From the NCBI GenBank assembly GCA_033439265.1, contig JAVTVX010000009.1, forward strand, positions 9,017,109-9,081,108: a DNA stretch of 64,000 nt, in the 5' to 3' direction. Source of the DNA: Dillenia suffruticosa. Its lineage: Eukaryota > Streptophyta > Magnoliopsida > Dilleniales > Dilleniaceae. Both the position numbers and the translations under genes were made by a program. Positions 1 through 12,433 of this stretch are shown piece after piece. The notes below the pieces were generated by a model, which saw only the letters and a program-made list of their open reading frames with translations, searched no databases and had not been told where the DNA came from. Each line of letters starts with the position of its first letter. Position 1 is the stretch's first letter.

Positions 1-1990
1 GGAGAAAATGTGACGACTTTTAGAGATAAATTAATTCAAATAGCAAATTGGTCTACTAATGATGATTCGGAAACAATGTGGATTTACTAATATTATGAGC
101 ATAGGTAATGGAATTCTTGGTGTATCTAAAAGTCAGGTCCGAATAGGGAAAGAATCATGGTGGTGGAACGAAAAAATTCAAATAGCTATACGTATCAAAC
201 GAGAGTATTATAGGAACCTTAAAGGTAATAGAAGTAGTGATGCATATGACAAATACAAAAATACAAAAAAAGATGTGAAAAAAATTATCTAAAATTTAAA
301 GAGTAAAGTATATAATTAACTATATAAGAGATTGGAGACTAAAAATAGAGAGAGATCTACAAAATTGCCAAATTAAAGTAAAAAAAGAGTAAAAATTTAA
401 ATGGTGTTAGGTGCATTAAGAGTATAACCAATAATATACTTGCAAAGGATGAGAATATAAGAAAATGTTTGCGTGATTATTTTGACGACCTCTTTAATGT
501 TAAGAATACAATAGATATAAAAAATATCGAGATACCTGTAAAAAAGATTAATAGAAATTTTAAACGTAAAATTTACCCTTATGAAGTGAAGAAGGTTTTA
601 AAGAGAATAAAAAATAATAAAGTCATAGAATCTTATGACATTGCTATAGAAGTGTGAAAATGTTTGGGTAAATTTGGTATAAAAGTGTTAACGGATATAT
701 TCAATAAAATTTGACAAATTAAGAGAATATCTCAAATATGGAGAAAGAATGCAATTGTACTGTTATAAAAGAATAAATGAGACATACAAAATTATTTCAA
801 CTATAGAAAAATTAAATTTATGAACCATACCATGAAATTATGAGAGAGAATAATAGAGTATAAATTGATATTTGAGATATATGTATCTCAAAATCAATTT
901 AGATTTATGTTAGAAAGATCTATTACGGAAACAATCCACTTGTTATGACATTTGATGTAGACATATAGAACACATAAGAGAGATCTACATATGGTATTTA
1001 TTGATATAGAAAAAAACATATGATAGGGTTTCTAGAGACTTATTGTGGTGGGTACTGATGAAAAAAAAGGATATCCTTCAAAATACATTAATCTTATTAA
1101 AAATATGTATGAGGAAGCTGTAACTTGCATAAGAGCTTGTAGTGATTTGAGCGATAGTTTTCCCATTAACATTGAACTCTATCAAGATTCGGCGTTAAGT
1201 CCCCTACTATTTGTAATAGTGATAGCGAAATAACAAAAAATATCCAAGATAAAATATCATGGTATATGTTTTTCGCAGATGATATAGTACTAATTGATAA
1301 AACTAGGAAGAATGTTGGTGCTAAACTAGAGTTATGGAGACTCACACTAAAATCCAGAGAGTTAATATTGAGTAGATCGAAAACTGAATATATAAGATGT
1401 AGATTTGACGACAGTGATTGGAATGATGAAAAAACGATTAGGTTATATGGACAAAATGTACTCAAAAGTGAACGATTTAGATTCTTAGGTTCTATCATTC
1501 AAAATGATAAAAATATAGAATAAGATGTGAATCATAGAATTCAAGTGGGTTGGATAAAATGAAGAAAGGCATTCGGAGTTTTTTGCGACCGTACGATATC
1601 ATTGAATTTGAAGAAAAAGTTCTATAAAACTACGATTAGATCTACACTATTGTATGATATTGAGTATTGAACTATTAAATAACAATAAGAATAAAAATGG
1701 TTGTAATAAAAATGAAAATATTTAGGTGGATGTGTGGAAAAATTAGAGAAGATAGAATTAAAAATAAAGATATTCGTAACAAATTGGAAATTAATTCAAT
1801 TATGGAAGAAATGTGAGAGTGTTGTCTGAAATGGTTCGGGCATATTCAAAGAAGACCCAAAGATGCACTGGTTTGGAAAACTGAGAAATTAAATATAGGA
1901 AATCTATTAAAACATAGAGATAGACTACTGAAAAGTTGGATATAAGTTATCCGCAAAGAAATACCGGAAGATGGAATAAATAAATAGAGT
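1..1990 (+). mobile_element. RTE-clade LINE, copy 1 (5' part outside window)
   Basis: This is a non-LTR retrotransposon remnant related to the plant RTE clade. The opening bases match the second copy at about 13,445, so the endonuclease part lies upstream of the window. Reverse transcriptase pieces follow in order: a fingers-like segment at 469-657, a palm segment with an FIDIEK motif near 990-1,010 followed by a frame change, then 1,045-1,233, and the catalytic FADDIVLID motif at about 1,270-1,300 inside an 85-residue reading frame (1,266-1,523). Thumb-like sequence continues to about 1,950. Several stops and frame shifts interrupt it, so it is dead. The 3' end departs from copy 2 near 1,960, and no target duplication was recognised. 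An ordinary old LINE copy; the exact 3' limit is uncertain. Confidence 0.85.
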
Positions 1991-1999
1991 AGATTATAT

Positions 2000-2600
2000 T
2001 GATAAGCAATATAAATTGAATTGTTCAAGATATGAATAACATGGTAATTCAATATTTTTTATTTTAAATAAAAAAATGTCACATTTTTATTTTATCATAT
2101 TTGTTCTCTTCACTTTTCATACATATTAAGACTCACAATATTCACATTATGGCATGCCAAATCATAGAATTCATAGAAATGTTGAAGGCATCAATATCAA
2201 CATCATTCTCCTTTCTCCTTTTTTTATTTTTTATTTTTTATTTTTATTTTTAATCAAATGAAAATTAAAATTGAAATAAAAAATGATAGCTTAGAACCAT
2301 CCATTCATTTAAATAATAAATTAAGGATAATAGCTCTGAAATCATGTTAAAACAACTATCGGGTAGATTTTTATTGTCATTTTTCACAAATTGTTAAATT
2401 TTTGAAGATGAAATATTTTTCTCTAACCTTTACCTCAAATTCCTATTTTATCCGTTCTTATTTTATGTTGATTATACGTTAAGCATAGAATAAGAACATG
2501 TATAGAGTATTTAGTATTAATTCTATTAATAAAATTGGATGATAAATAACAATTTGATATTCAAATTCCTTTTCCATTTTTAAGTGATGGTCGGGGATTA
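2000..2600. other. Gene-free AT-rich stretch
   Basis: No coding sequence was recognised. It contains a T-rich run near 2,217-2,252. From about 2,442 it holds the start of a dispersed repeat whose partner lies near 8,548. Confidence 0.6.
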
Positions 2601-2604
2601 ATTT

Positions 2605-2690
2605 AGTTACAACAACAATAATTAAGTTTTTATCTCATTAAATGAGATCGACTATGTATATAAAAATTTATGTCATAATTTTATGTTGGA
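2605..2690 (+). repeat. SINE/LINE 3'-tail remnant
   Basis: An ACAACAACAATAA run is followed by a segment resembling the plant motif in which a short CCCACTAAGTGGG-type hairpin precedes GGTCGGCTA. Here it reads as ATCTCATTAAATGAGAT then CGACTATG. This motif is common at the 3' ends of plant RTE LINEs and of SINEs that share their tails. The copy is degenerate, with G-to-A type changes. It could also be a chance AT-rich match. Confidence 0.45.
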
Positions 2691-2849
2691 TGTATATTTA
2701 ATGCAATCCTCCGAGTTTGAGATCAAGTATGATGGAGTTTGGAGATTAATTTAATTTATTTATGAAAATAATTTTGTCAAATACAAGTCTGTATAAAAAA
2801 ATATCCGAATTTAATTAAAATATTATATAATATAATTGTCAGATAGTGC

Positions 2850-3005
2850 TTTTAATAATCAATATATATTTATTTCATTACATAAGAACATTCAACTTGT
2901 GATCTTTGTAATCAAATTCCATTCACAATGAAATATGACTCGACAAACAAAAAAAAAAATTAATCGTCTAATTTTTCATTCATCTCCTCCCCCGTAGCCC
3001 CAAGA
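2850..3005 (+). repeat. Dispersed repeat, unit 1 (partner 8,693-8,835)
   Basis: About 150 bp, starting near AATAATCAATAT and ending in a CTCC-rich stretch before GTAGC, is clearly similar to 8,693-8,835 in the same orientation. A further related piece (TTATTTTATGTTG) occurs at 2,458-2,471 and 8,567-8,580. The spacing between the two blocks differs, so one copy gained or lost about 230 bp. No coding potential is visible. It is probably an unclassified transposon remnant. Confidence 0.7.
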
Positions 3006-3365
3006 GTTTGGTATGAGAATATGAATATACGAATTCTTAATTAGAATTTTATTTATTAACTTATACATGCTTTTTACTTGTTTTTAATTTTGTTTTGCTT
3101 GGTTGCATGAGGCAAAAATTATTAATAATTTATTTTGCATGTGTTTTCACCAAATAATTGAAATGATAAGTAGTATTTCTTATAAAAAAAAGTAAACTTG
3201 AACTATTAATTTATCGATATTATGAAAAAATGAAAAAATATAAAATATAAAATTTGTGTTATCAAGCTATTTGAATAATTTGTGATTGTGAAAATTTTGC
3301 TTCATTTAAAAAATTTTTTTTGCTCAAAAAAATAATTTTTTTTTTCATTATTTTGGTATCCATCC

Positions 3366-3368
<3 letters not shown>

Positions 3369-3400
<32 letters not shown>
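3369..3400. repeat. (AG)16 microsatellite
   Basis: A perfect AG dinucleotide run about 100 bp beyond the stop codon of the minus-strand thionin-like gene. It may lie in that gene's 3' untranslated or flanking region. Confidence 0.95.
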
Positions 3401-3401
<1 letters not shown>

Positions 3402-3502
3402 ATCCTTTATAGCTCAATGACACCTTTATTAATAAAAAAACACATGGTTAATAACAACTTTATTGGCCAAAAATCCTGTAATGGCCAACTTCAAAGAGCA
3501 AA

Positions 3503-3955
3503 CTAGTTTTTGGTGCAGAATCTTGAGCAGAAGTCCAGATCGCTTTCCGGTTTCCTTGTAACTGAGACAACATAAATATGTAAAATGAATATCAAAATTG
3601 AAAGAGAGAGAAGAGAAGGGGGAGACAGAACTTTCTACAAACCTGCATTTCGTTTTGTGTTGAGAGCGGTAATGCAACCAAATTTGCAGAAGTTTTTGGT
3701 ATGTTTGTTAACATCCTTAATGGAGGTTTCCTCAATAATATTCGTAAAATGTTTTTGATTGATACAGTCGATGGCACATTTATCAACACACCACATTGTA
3801 ACGTCGTCTTTAGGCATGCAATCAAAGGCACAATCAAAAAAACAATCAATGTAGTTTGCTTCTGAATGTGCTATAATCATTCCAAAGATCAAAGCAATCA
3901 TAAAAAAGCCTACAACACATTGTTTCCCCATTTTCCCCCGAGCTTGAACAAACAA
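3503..3955 (-). CDS. Thionin-like secreted cysteine-rich peptide (two exons)
   Basis: This is a host-like gene. Exon 1 is 3,955-3,643, an 81-bp intron (GT at 3,642, AG ending at 3,562) follows, and exon 2 is 3,561-3,503 with a TAG stop. The spliced product is 123 residues. The ATG at 3,955 opens the frame. A second in-frame ATG at 3,931 (MGKQCVVGFF) gives a cleaner signal peptide of about 23 residues ending HSEA, and is my preferred start. The mature part has ten cysteines as C-x3-C-x3-C twice, then FCKFGC, then FCSRFC in exon 2. This layout is typical of plant thionin-like proteins (the thionin-like 2 group), small secreted peptides thought to act in defence. The intron removes an unspliced stop and adds the last two cysteines. 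A TATA box lies about 65 bp upstream of the first ATG. Intact by eye; expression is unknown. Confidence 0.75.
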
Positions 3956-3990
3956 TAAATATTTTCTTTTTATTTAAATATGAAAAACAG

Positions 3991-4309
3991 TTTTGAATGT
4001 AGGTTTCCTCCCCGTGAACTTATTTATATAGAGATGGAATTGGAACATTTGGGGTGCCAAGCTACTATAAAAGTAAACTATGAAACGAAAGAATAAAATC
4101 AAATCAAATATTCGTATTTGAATAATATATGATGAAAATTTGGTCCAACGTATTATATATTACAAAATTTTGAATGTAAGTTTGTCATCATAATTTGATT
4201 TACATAGATATGGAATTGGGACATGTAGCATGCCAAACTATTATATAAATAAAATATAAATCGAACAAATAAAATAAAATCAAATATTCATATTTGAAAA
4301 ATATATGAT
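3991..4309 (-). repeat. Promoter-region direct duplication (143 + 142 bp)
   Basis: Unit 3,991-4,133 and unit 4,168-4,309 are diverged direct repeats. Each starts TTTTGAATGTA and ends ATATATGAT. The proximal unit holds the TATA box. In the distal unit the same place reads TTTACATAGAT, so its TATA-like element is lost. The CACTA-like element begins at the base after the distal unit. Confidence 0.75.
4021..4030 (-). promoter_or_regulatory. TATA box of the thionin-like gene
   Basis: TATATAAATA on the minus strand lies 66-75 bp upstream of the ATG at 3,955. This predicts transcription starting near 3,990 and a 5' leader of roughly 35-60 bases, depending on the start codon used. Confidence 0.6.
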
Positions 4310-7300
4310 CACTACAAAACAAATGTACTATTTAAACGGACGAAAACCATATGCTAAACAAACTAAAACCGTCAGCAGAATCTTCTTCAACGGATACGGG
4401 TTCAGTTGGCTATACACCAGTCAGGATAAATCTATCTCGACAGTTTTGATAACCGTTGGATTATGTGATTGATTTATAGTGACGGTTAGAAAAGTGTTAA
4501 TAAAATTACTATCTTTTATTATCGATTTTAAAAGTATCGATAAAAATTATTATCTTTTATCGTCGGTTATCATGTATATTAGGAAATATTATTAACTTTT
4601 ATCGTCAGTTATCATAACCGTTAAGAAATGTTACTGTCATTTATCATCAATTACCACATATGTTAGAAAATATTACTACTTTCGGAAAAAATTATTATCT
4701 TTTATCGTCGGTTATCATGTATAATAGGAAATGTTACTAACTTTTATCGTCAGTTACTATAACCGTTAAGAAATGTTATTATCATTTATTATCAATTACC
4801 ACATATGTTTGAAAATATTACTACCTTTTATCGTTGATTACCACTCAGTTATCACATGTTACTGTGCTTGTATTATCGGTTACCACAAATGAGAAAAAAT
4901 TACTGCTTTTGTTGTCGGGTTAGAAAACGTTAGTATAAGTTACTGTAAGTTACCACATGTTATTGTTGGTTACCAAATGGTTTGTCTTGTATCATCATGG
5001 TTACTGTCTGGTATCAATATTACTCTCTCTCTTTTATCATCATATTATGTTAGAAATGTTATTTCTTTTTATTCTCTATTATTATAAGTGTAAAAAAAAA
5101 AATTACTATTTCGGTTACACTAAATTACTGCCCACTGTTATCATATGATTACCACATAATATCAATAGTGATGGTTTTTGTAAAATTGTTGGTAAAATAA
5201 AAAACTGAAAAATAAAAAAATTACAAAAATAATATAAACATAATAAAAATTGTAATCGATACAAAGTAAAATGATTGATACATATAAGACAAAAAACTAG
5301 AGAAAAGATTACATATCTTATAACTACATGTCTTCTGAAATGTTCTAAACTAAAAATATTCATCATAGATTCCGAAGGTATCTTTATCCACAATCATAAT
5401 TTCTGAAAGTATCTTTATTCACAATTTTTCGTGTCAATCTATTCACTAAAAACTAATAGTGAAATAGTGAAATGGTAAAATTATTGTAAATAATAAATAA
5501 CGATTATAAATGAAAATATTATTAGAGAAGAGAGTAGAGAGCGTTTCCTTTCTCTAAATCCAAAATATCTTGATAGCATTGATATCTATATTTTTTCATA
5601 ACTGTTCAAAATAAAAAATCAAAGACGATATTTTATTATTAAATCTCAAATTAAAATAAAAATAATATGTTTATTTTTAAAATCTGGGTAACATCTTGGA
5701 TGATTTAGATTGTTCGACTGAATTTATTCTTTCTTGAAATAGTTGTGATTCGTCGTAAATGCTCATCCATCGTTCATCAAATCTTTTAAATATCCAATAT
5801 GATTAACTTTTGATAAAACTTTACAAAGTGTGAGTGAAACGTTTAAATGGGTTAGGGGAGAAGGGCTTTCAAGGGAAGGATGAAGAAATTTTGATGGTGG
5901 AGATTTCGCCCGCGTATGATTTGTAATATATTATTTTTACAAACAAATTTTCAAAACTCTACTTTCGCACTTTTTCTCCCTCCTCTTTTTCCATTACCAC
6001 GTTTCTTAATTTCTTACAATTTTTTTATACTTTTAATCAATACCACCATGTGTCTTTTATATGTATTTTGAAAAAATCACTTATAATTTTTTTTACCTAA
6101 TAACAAAGTACTTACTAACTAGTTAAAACATTTCATACATTTCATGTAACCACATGCGCGGTCTCTTGCCATAACCTTTGTACTATATTAATTATATCTA
6201 TTTAATTAATAAAAAATAACGTATATTCTGTATGTGACAATAAACTTATTAATATTAATATTATTAATTTAAATAATATAATAATATGAAATTAATAAAT
6301 TTATATAATATAGTGTTATAGTTTTGAAAACTTATTGAGTATAATTTGAAAATATGACAATATAATGTAATTATATGTAATGGTGTAATTAATTATGTTA
6401 TTATAATCAATTAAGAATACTAAATCTTATATTTATTGTATCGAAAGAAATTAGGTCTCAAATTCTTTCACAATTTCTAATTACAAACGTAATTTATAAT
6501 TACAAAGCATAATCCAATAAAAATTTAATCTTTCATATTTTCACACTCCACACAATTTTCATATACATAACTTCCACAGATCACACATACACACATATAT
6601 CATCAACTCCAACCATATCTCAAGCACTAATATTTTACTTGTAACATTATTTAAAATTAATATAGTGCACTTCAATTTGGATATATTGGTTTTTTGACAT
6701 TTTAAAATAATTCGTGAAATTTATCTTCATCCACATTAAATGCATGAAAAGTTGGTTCATCCACGATCATGCAAATTTGTGAATGATTATATAAATCTGT
6801 AAATAAATCATACATGTCTAATATATGATGGTTCAAAAATTATCATGTAGTTGGATACATTATATCCATATAAATTTTCATTACTTTCTCCATTAATACA
6901 CCTATCACGACTGATGTATAGTGTGCATTTTTATCTTTCGTGAGATCAATTTTATTTTAGTTTACCATTTTTTTATTATTATATCATCGATTTTATTTTG
7001 TAATTTTTATATTTGATTTTCTTTATATTTTTATTTTTGTTAACATTGTTATTACATTGTTACCGCACTTGTTACCACTTGTTATAAAAATTTCACTTGT
7101 TACCATACATTATACCGGTTATTACTATTTGTTACCACTTACCGCCAATTTTTGTGAGAGCTGAGTTGTTAATTTTGAAATAAAATGATAAAATTTTTTA
7201 CGCTTGATCAAATTTGATTTTCAATTTGGATGTGGAGTCAAAAAAGATATCATTGTTTTGAATTGTTTAAAATGAATTAATTGTTTTACAAAATAATTAA

Positions 7301-7558
7301 ATTGGAATAAAGAAAGAAAATATTTTTTGTGCGAAAAAGAGAAATTTGATTAAATTAAAAAATTGATTTGGACGAGAATATTAAAGATTTTATTGTAGAG
7401 TTATCATTTTTCAATGTTAAAAAGTTAAACCTGTAAATTAAATAACTATTATTTTTTAGAATTTTTATAAAATTATATAATATTGATAATTAATGTATTA
7501 TTATCATCATTCTACCAATATATTTCTTCCATTTTGGCGCGCTCCACCAATATGTTCT
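4310..7558 (+). mobile_element. CACTA-like element with no recognised gene, copy 1 (far end missing)
   Basis: It begins CACTACAAAACAAATG, a CACTA-type terminus, then carries many short subterminal repeats built on TTATCGTCGGTTA and TTACCACATGTTA (about 4,370-5,130). It aligns along its length with 31,245-33,940 and then jumps to 44,140-44,560, ending at CCACCAATATGTTC. The terminus seen at 44,821 in copy 2 is absent here, so this copy is truncated. No transposase was recognised. Short reading frames such as 5,115-5,393 (-) are conserved with copy 2 only because the DNA is, and are not taken as genes. The superfamily call rests on the termini. Confidence 0.65.
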
Positions 7559-7655
7559 AGAGCCCCCTTTTTTCAATATTTTTTTGGTATATTGGAGGCA
7601 CGAACTCAAGATCAGGGGAATGGAGATAGTATCAGTTGAATTATAACTCGTTGAC
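7559..7655 (-). mobile_element. tRNA-derived SINE-like fragment
   Basis: On the minus strand, TATAATTCAACTGATA resembles a pol III A box and GAGTTCGTGCC resembles a B box, about 50 bases apart as in tRNA-derived SINEs. An A-rich tail follows (CCAAAAAAATATTG). It sits exactly where CACTA-like copy 1 breaks off. Only about 100 bp long; weak to moderate evidence. Confidence 0.45.
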
Positions 7656-8452
7656 ACCTTTTTTTCATTATAACAATAGAGCTTTCTCTCCTTCTAAAAC
7701 TTGACACTGGGTAGGCAATATCTTCTTCATCCTAAATTTTCTCTTATCTTTTGCTCTCTTTTTCTCTCTCTACATTTTGGAGAGTTCTTCTCTATCTCTC
7801 ACCCTAACAAAATAAACAAAAAAGGAAGAATTTCAATATTCATGAGGAAATCTCAATTAGAGGATTTGGGTATTCATCACCGATTCTTGGCATTATGAAT
7901 AAATTTCATCAAATTCAAAGCCAAATAATTTAAATGAAAATAATAGTTTTTTTATTAGAAGAAATCTTTTTTTGGATGTTTGTTATGTGATTATTGTAGA
8001 TGAATTAAATTCTAAGTTTTTATAAACTCACAGATAGTGTTGTTATTCCTAATATCATCAACCAAGGCAAAGACAAAAGCTTAAAACCAGAATCAAGTCA
8101 TGAAAAAGATAGATTGGCTCAGAGTTCCTATCGTCATCCCACACGATATGAATACAATGCAGAGTTCATTTCACTGTACGAGGAAAATTTAGGCAAGAGA
8201 AGAAAAACTTAAGATCGCTGAATTATTTTGGTCATTTAGACTCGAACTAATCTAAATGATACTTCTTCCAAAGTCATATCAAGAATCCAATTAATCACAG
8301 AACTACAAACTTCTCTACCTAAAGAAAGAAATATTTGAAAGCAGCATCAGAACTAAAATTAAGCAGAAGCTTAACATTACCTGTGTGCATCTTGCAGTTT
8401 TCCACTGCGGATTCGGTGGTCAGATTTCCAATTATCGTAAAGCTTCTCTCTG

Positions 8453-8454
<2 letters not shown>
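7656..8454. other. Gene-free stretch
   Basis: Short pyrimidine-rich reading frames (for example 7,701-7,898) have no recognisable product. A minus-strand GT-AG pair (donor after GCACACAG near 8,383, acceptor CTTTCTTTAG near 8,322) could be part of an old transcript, but no protein similarity is visible. Confidence 0.5.

Positions 8455-8502
<48 letters not shown>
8455..8502. repeat. (CT)24 microsatellite
   Basis: An uninterrupted CT run, likely to vary in length between individuals. Confidence 0.97.
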
Positions 8503-8506
<4 letters not shown>

Positions 8507-8692
8507 ACTTCAGCTTCTATTTTTTCACTCCCCACCAAAACTAACGAATTCTTATTTTACCCGTTCCTATTTTATGTTGAATAGAGCATTTAGCCATAAA
8601 GTATCAATTTTATGTCTTGAGTATCAATACGATGGCTGTCATCTTTGCATTTATGTCTTAATAAAAATAATATATAACTATCAGATTTTCCA

Positions 8693-8835
8693 TTTAATAA
8701 TCAATATCCATTTATTTCATTGCGTAAGAATATTCAACTTTGTCATCTTTGCAATCAAATATTATTCACAACGAAATATGACTCTGGAAAAAAAAATAAT
8801 CAGCTAATTTTTCATTCACCGCCTCCCTAGTAGCT
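8693..8835 (+). repeat. Dispersed repeat, unit 2 (partner 2,850-3,005)
   Basis: Second copy of the block described at 2,850-3,005, in the same orientation and with similar ends. It lies a few hundred bases beyond the CT microsatellite, as unit 1 lies a few hundred bases before the AG run. Confidence 0.7.
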
Positions 8836-10180
8836 TGAAAAGTCATAGAATTTGTATATTTAGTACAAATTAATATTCATAAGAATATGAATTTAAAAAT
8901 TAATGTTATTTGGAAACCTAAAATAGCATAACCAAATAAAGCCCTAAGAATATTTTATCATAGCATTGAAAACCTAGTTATTTAGGATACTAAAAGTCAG
9001 AGAATATTTTAACATTGTTTAATCACAATTTGACGCATAATCAATGAAAACCCAAAGACAAAACCCTAATTTGTTTTTAATATTATTTCAAAGAATCAGA
9101 TAAAGTCCTCGCATTATTTGAACACAATAATGAGAACACAGACAAAATCAATGTATTTTCCTCACCTACATGCCATGAAGTGGAAAGATCCAAGGTTACA
9201 GTCCCATACCTTTAACAACCTTTTGTGATTCTTCTACCGTTTGATCCACTGCAAACGATGATCAACACAAAGATACTTTAGCCCCACTCCTCAAATCTTG
9301 TCTCTCTCACTCTCTGGGACCAAAAATCTTCTCTCTCACTCTCTCTCTCTCTCTCTCACTCACTTTCTGGGACCAAAACCGCAATTCTATCTCTTTCAAT
9401 ACTCTTACTCTCTGTTTAATTAATATTAAACAAGGAAACCCTCCAAACTCTTTCTCACTCTTTACTGAATAGACTCTTTCTCTTCCTTTAATGAATATTA
9501 AACAATTAACCAGGCTAGACTCTCTCTCTCTTTACTAAATATTTAAAAATTAAACTCTCTTAATCTCTCTCCAGAAAGATCCGCGTATCTTTAAATATCT
9601 CTCTCTCTCCAATGTCCCATTCACGTGTATATGTTTGTTTGACTTAGTAAGAGCATTAATGGACAAGAGAATGAGTGCACTGCTGACGTATCTTCTACCA
9701 TGTGTGTAATCTTGGCCCACATCATCGATCAGTCAGCATTTCTGTACTCCATGTCATCAATAATGGCCACATCATCAACGACATTAACAAAAGTACCCCA
9801 ATTGTGTCATAATTTGAAGTTCAAGAGCTGAAGCATAGCAAAATTGACCATAGGGATCTAATTGAATTTTTGTGTAAACCTGCAATTTTCCCCACATAGT
9901 ACTAGATGTCAATCATGACCGTTCAGATAAATTCAATTAATTTGCATTATGAAATGTAAAAAATGTTGACACTATAATTTTCATAGCCATTTAGATAAAT
10001 TCAATTAATTTGCATTACGTAAATTGTTGATTATTAAATTCAATTAACCGATTAAAATAGTTTTGATAAATAAATTGAATTTTAACCTTAATTTGCATTC
10101 ATAATTTATTTATCCTAGCTCGTCAAAAATTTAAAGTCAAATAAGAGACGATCCAACTTAATAACCTAGCAAGATTATCC
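8836..10180. other. Gene-free stretch with CT-rich and GATGATGTGG-rich parts
   Basis: Between 9,297 and 9,605 it is strongly pyrimidine-rich, with a repeated CTCTCTGGGACCAAAA segment (about 9,312 and 9,365). Between 9,680 and 9,790 the minus strand repeats GATGATGTGGCC-like words. A direct repeat containing ATAAATTCAATTAATTTGC occurs at about 9,930 and 10,000. This resembles a worn transposon or promoter remnant. No gene was recognised. Confidence 0.45.
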
Positions 10181-10260
10181 CGATTGTGCTAGTGGCTAGT
10201 GAAGGGAGAGGTATCGAGTTCAAATATGATAATTAACACTTATATTTTGGATTTAATCTA
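10180..10260 (+). mobile_element. Possible SINE remnant
   Basis: GTGCTAGTGGCTAGTG resembles an A box, and GGTATCGAGTTCAAAT resembles a B box. The spacing is shorter than in a tRNA, so a deletion or a chance match is possible. Confidence 0.3.
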
Positions 10261-11580
10261 AAACTCAAATATTATATGAAAAGAGAAATAATATATCACA
10301 ACACATTCTATCAACATTGACTAGAGTTGTTTTGAATAGGTTGAAAAGTCCAACTCTACTCGTAAAAGAGGAAATAAATTAGAGAATTTATTTTCTTTTT
10401 TTTCCTTTTTCTCTCCATCTCTCTTTAAAAAAAGCATAATCCCTCTCTCTTTCTACATGTTTTGTCTCTTTATCATACCATAGAAAGACAATAATTAAGC
10501 TACTTTGATGCTAAGAGTTAAAATTTTCTTAACAATTAACATAATACTAGGCTCTGGAAAACTTAGAGATAACCATTCTTACTTGATAATTGTAAAATGA
10601 ACAAAAGGAGTAAGAAATACATCTTTGATTTTTTTTCTTTTCTGAGAAAAATCAAAGGAGAGAGATTGAAAGAGATTAAGAAATTCTATTTCTTAATTAG
10701 TTAGAAAAAAAATAATCGAGTTATTTTTTCTTGTGGATTTAAAATCATTAATCTTAACAGCTGAATTAATCTTAAATCCTAGATCATAATTGCAAATTGG
10801 CTTAAATTCATAATTCCAGGGTTGATTTGAATTTGTTCGTGGAAGCTTTTCTTATGAGAACTTTGTTCATGGGAACTTTGTTTGTAAAAAAGTGCATCTC
10901 TAGTTATAAAATTTGTGACCTCCTTTCTTTCTGTTCATATGAATTTTTTTATTTATATGTATGTGTGTATAGATGATATATATACGTATGTATTTAATAA
11001 ATCGCACTAAATAAGTGAATCTAATAAATTAAAATGATTTAATTTACATATATGCGCCGTCTCCTTTTAGCAAAAGAGGTTGAAAGTATACCGAAGCAAA
11101 ATTTTATTCATACAAAACAAATGATATATGAGATAATGGTCTCTAAATCGTCATCCATTGTGTGTGAAAACATGGAATGACAAAGGTAGAAAAATTTAAA
11201 ACTTTTTATTTAAATAAAATTTTCAAAAAATTGGGCAAAGTCTCCCAATAAATTAACTAAATTTTGCTACAGTAGGCAATCAACTACAACCTAAAACATA
11301 TAGTAGTTCAAACAAACATTGACAACTAGAGACCACATTCACTCTTCTAGGCACCAACATTGGGGGGTAAAGCATTAAAATAAAAGTGACAAATCCTACG
11401 ACACTAAAACTAATAGTCTGTATCTTATTCATGCATTATTTTTATTTTAAAAACACAATCATCAATAAAGATGTTTAGCCAAACACATGTCATTTCTAAT
11501 CAAGAAGTCATAATCTTCACTTATTACTTATTTAGAATATATACAACACTTGATCCGCTCCTCGACAATCGATCGAGCAG
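10261..11580. other. Gene-free AT-rich stretch
   Basis: No gene or recognised repeat is visible. The reading frame opening at 11,471 runs into the pyrimidine-rich tract that follows and encodes only low-complexity Ser/Leu/Pro. Confidence 0.5.
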
Positions 11581-12433
11581 CTCTCCTACACTGCTCGACC
11601 AGGTAAGTTCTCTCTTTCTCATCATCTCCCTCTCTCTTTATTTCTCTCTCTTTCTCTCTCCTCCAAACCTCCCTCTTCCTACGGCCTTAGAAACCTTAGA
11701 AACCCACTCTTTCGGCCTCAAACGCCCAAGATCTTTCTATCCCTTTCCTTCTCCCCTTTGGCCCAAGATCTATACTCCTCTAACCATAACACCAACCTCA
11801 GATTTCACTTTCTCTCTCGCTCTCTCCCTCGCATTCTCTTCCTCTCTCTCTATTGCGCTCCCCTTCTCTGTCTCTATTGCTCCACCCCCTTCAGCCCAGA
11901 TCTACCTATCCCCCATACTGTACCTCCAAAGCTTATAGACCCCAGATCTACCTCCTTGCCGACCTCAGAAATAGCATATGCCTTTAGATCTACCTACTTT
12001 CGGCCCAGATCTATGTTTTCCATTGCATTCATTAGCTAACCCGATGAGAACCCTTCCTTCTGCTTGTGGCCGTAACATTCTTCGGAGCTAAAACCTTTAG
12101 CCGAAGCTTTTCATCACCTATGTCGCCTGAAACTGGCAACTCATCATGCCCAAAGCCTTCAACGGAAGCCTCTACCGTACCACCCCTCATCGCCTACCTC
12201 TCACCCTATCTCCTGTAGCCAAAACAAGCATCATCATCAACAATTATTAGTATAACTATAACTGTAACTATAAATATACGAATTATAATTACTATCATTA
12301 ATATTATTACTTTATTACCATAGATCTATATATCATTTTATTATTTATCTATTTATTCATTTATGCACTCATGTACTATTATTATTTATCGTTTCAATTA
12401 ATTCATTTTTTTTATAATCATTATCTTTAAAAA
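11581..12433 (+). other. Pyrimidine-rich tract, possible 5' leader of LINE copy 2
   Basis: A CT-rich segment (about 11,610-11,930), a region with repeated AGATCTAC/AGATCTAT words, then an AT-rich run of ATTATTATT type lead into the recognised 5' motif of the LINE. Plant RTE elements often have a long variable leader, so this may belong to the element. The start cannot be fixed. Confidence 0.4.

Noticed and set aside
1166-1498. Minus-strand frames opposite the LINE reverse transcriptase (also 14,629-14,946)
   Set aside because: Antisense shadows of the reverse transcriptase coding strand.
5115-5393. Minus-strand frame conserved with 31,949-32,281
   Set aside because: The similarity is that of the surrounding transposon DNA. 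The frame is AT-rich Phe/Leu/Ile/Tyr without a domain, and differs in length between copies.
11471-11938. 155-residue reading frame
   Set aside because: A pyrimidine-rich tract translated as Ser/Leu/Pro, with no recognisable domain. Likely leader of a LINE or promoter-like DNA.
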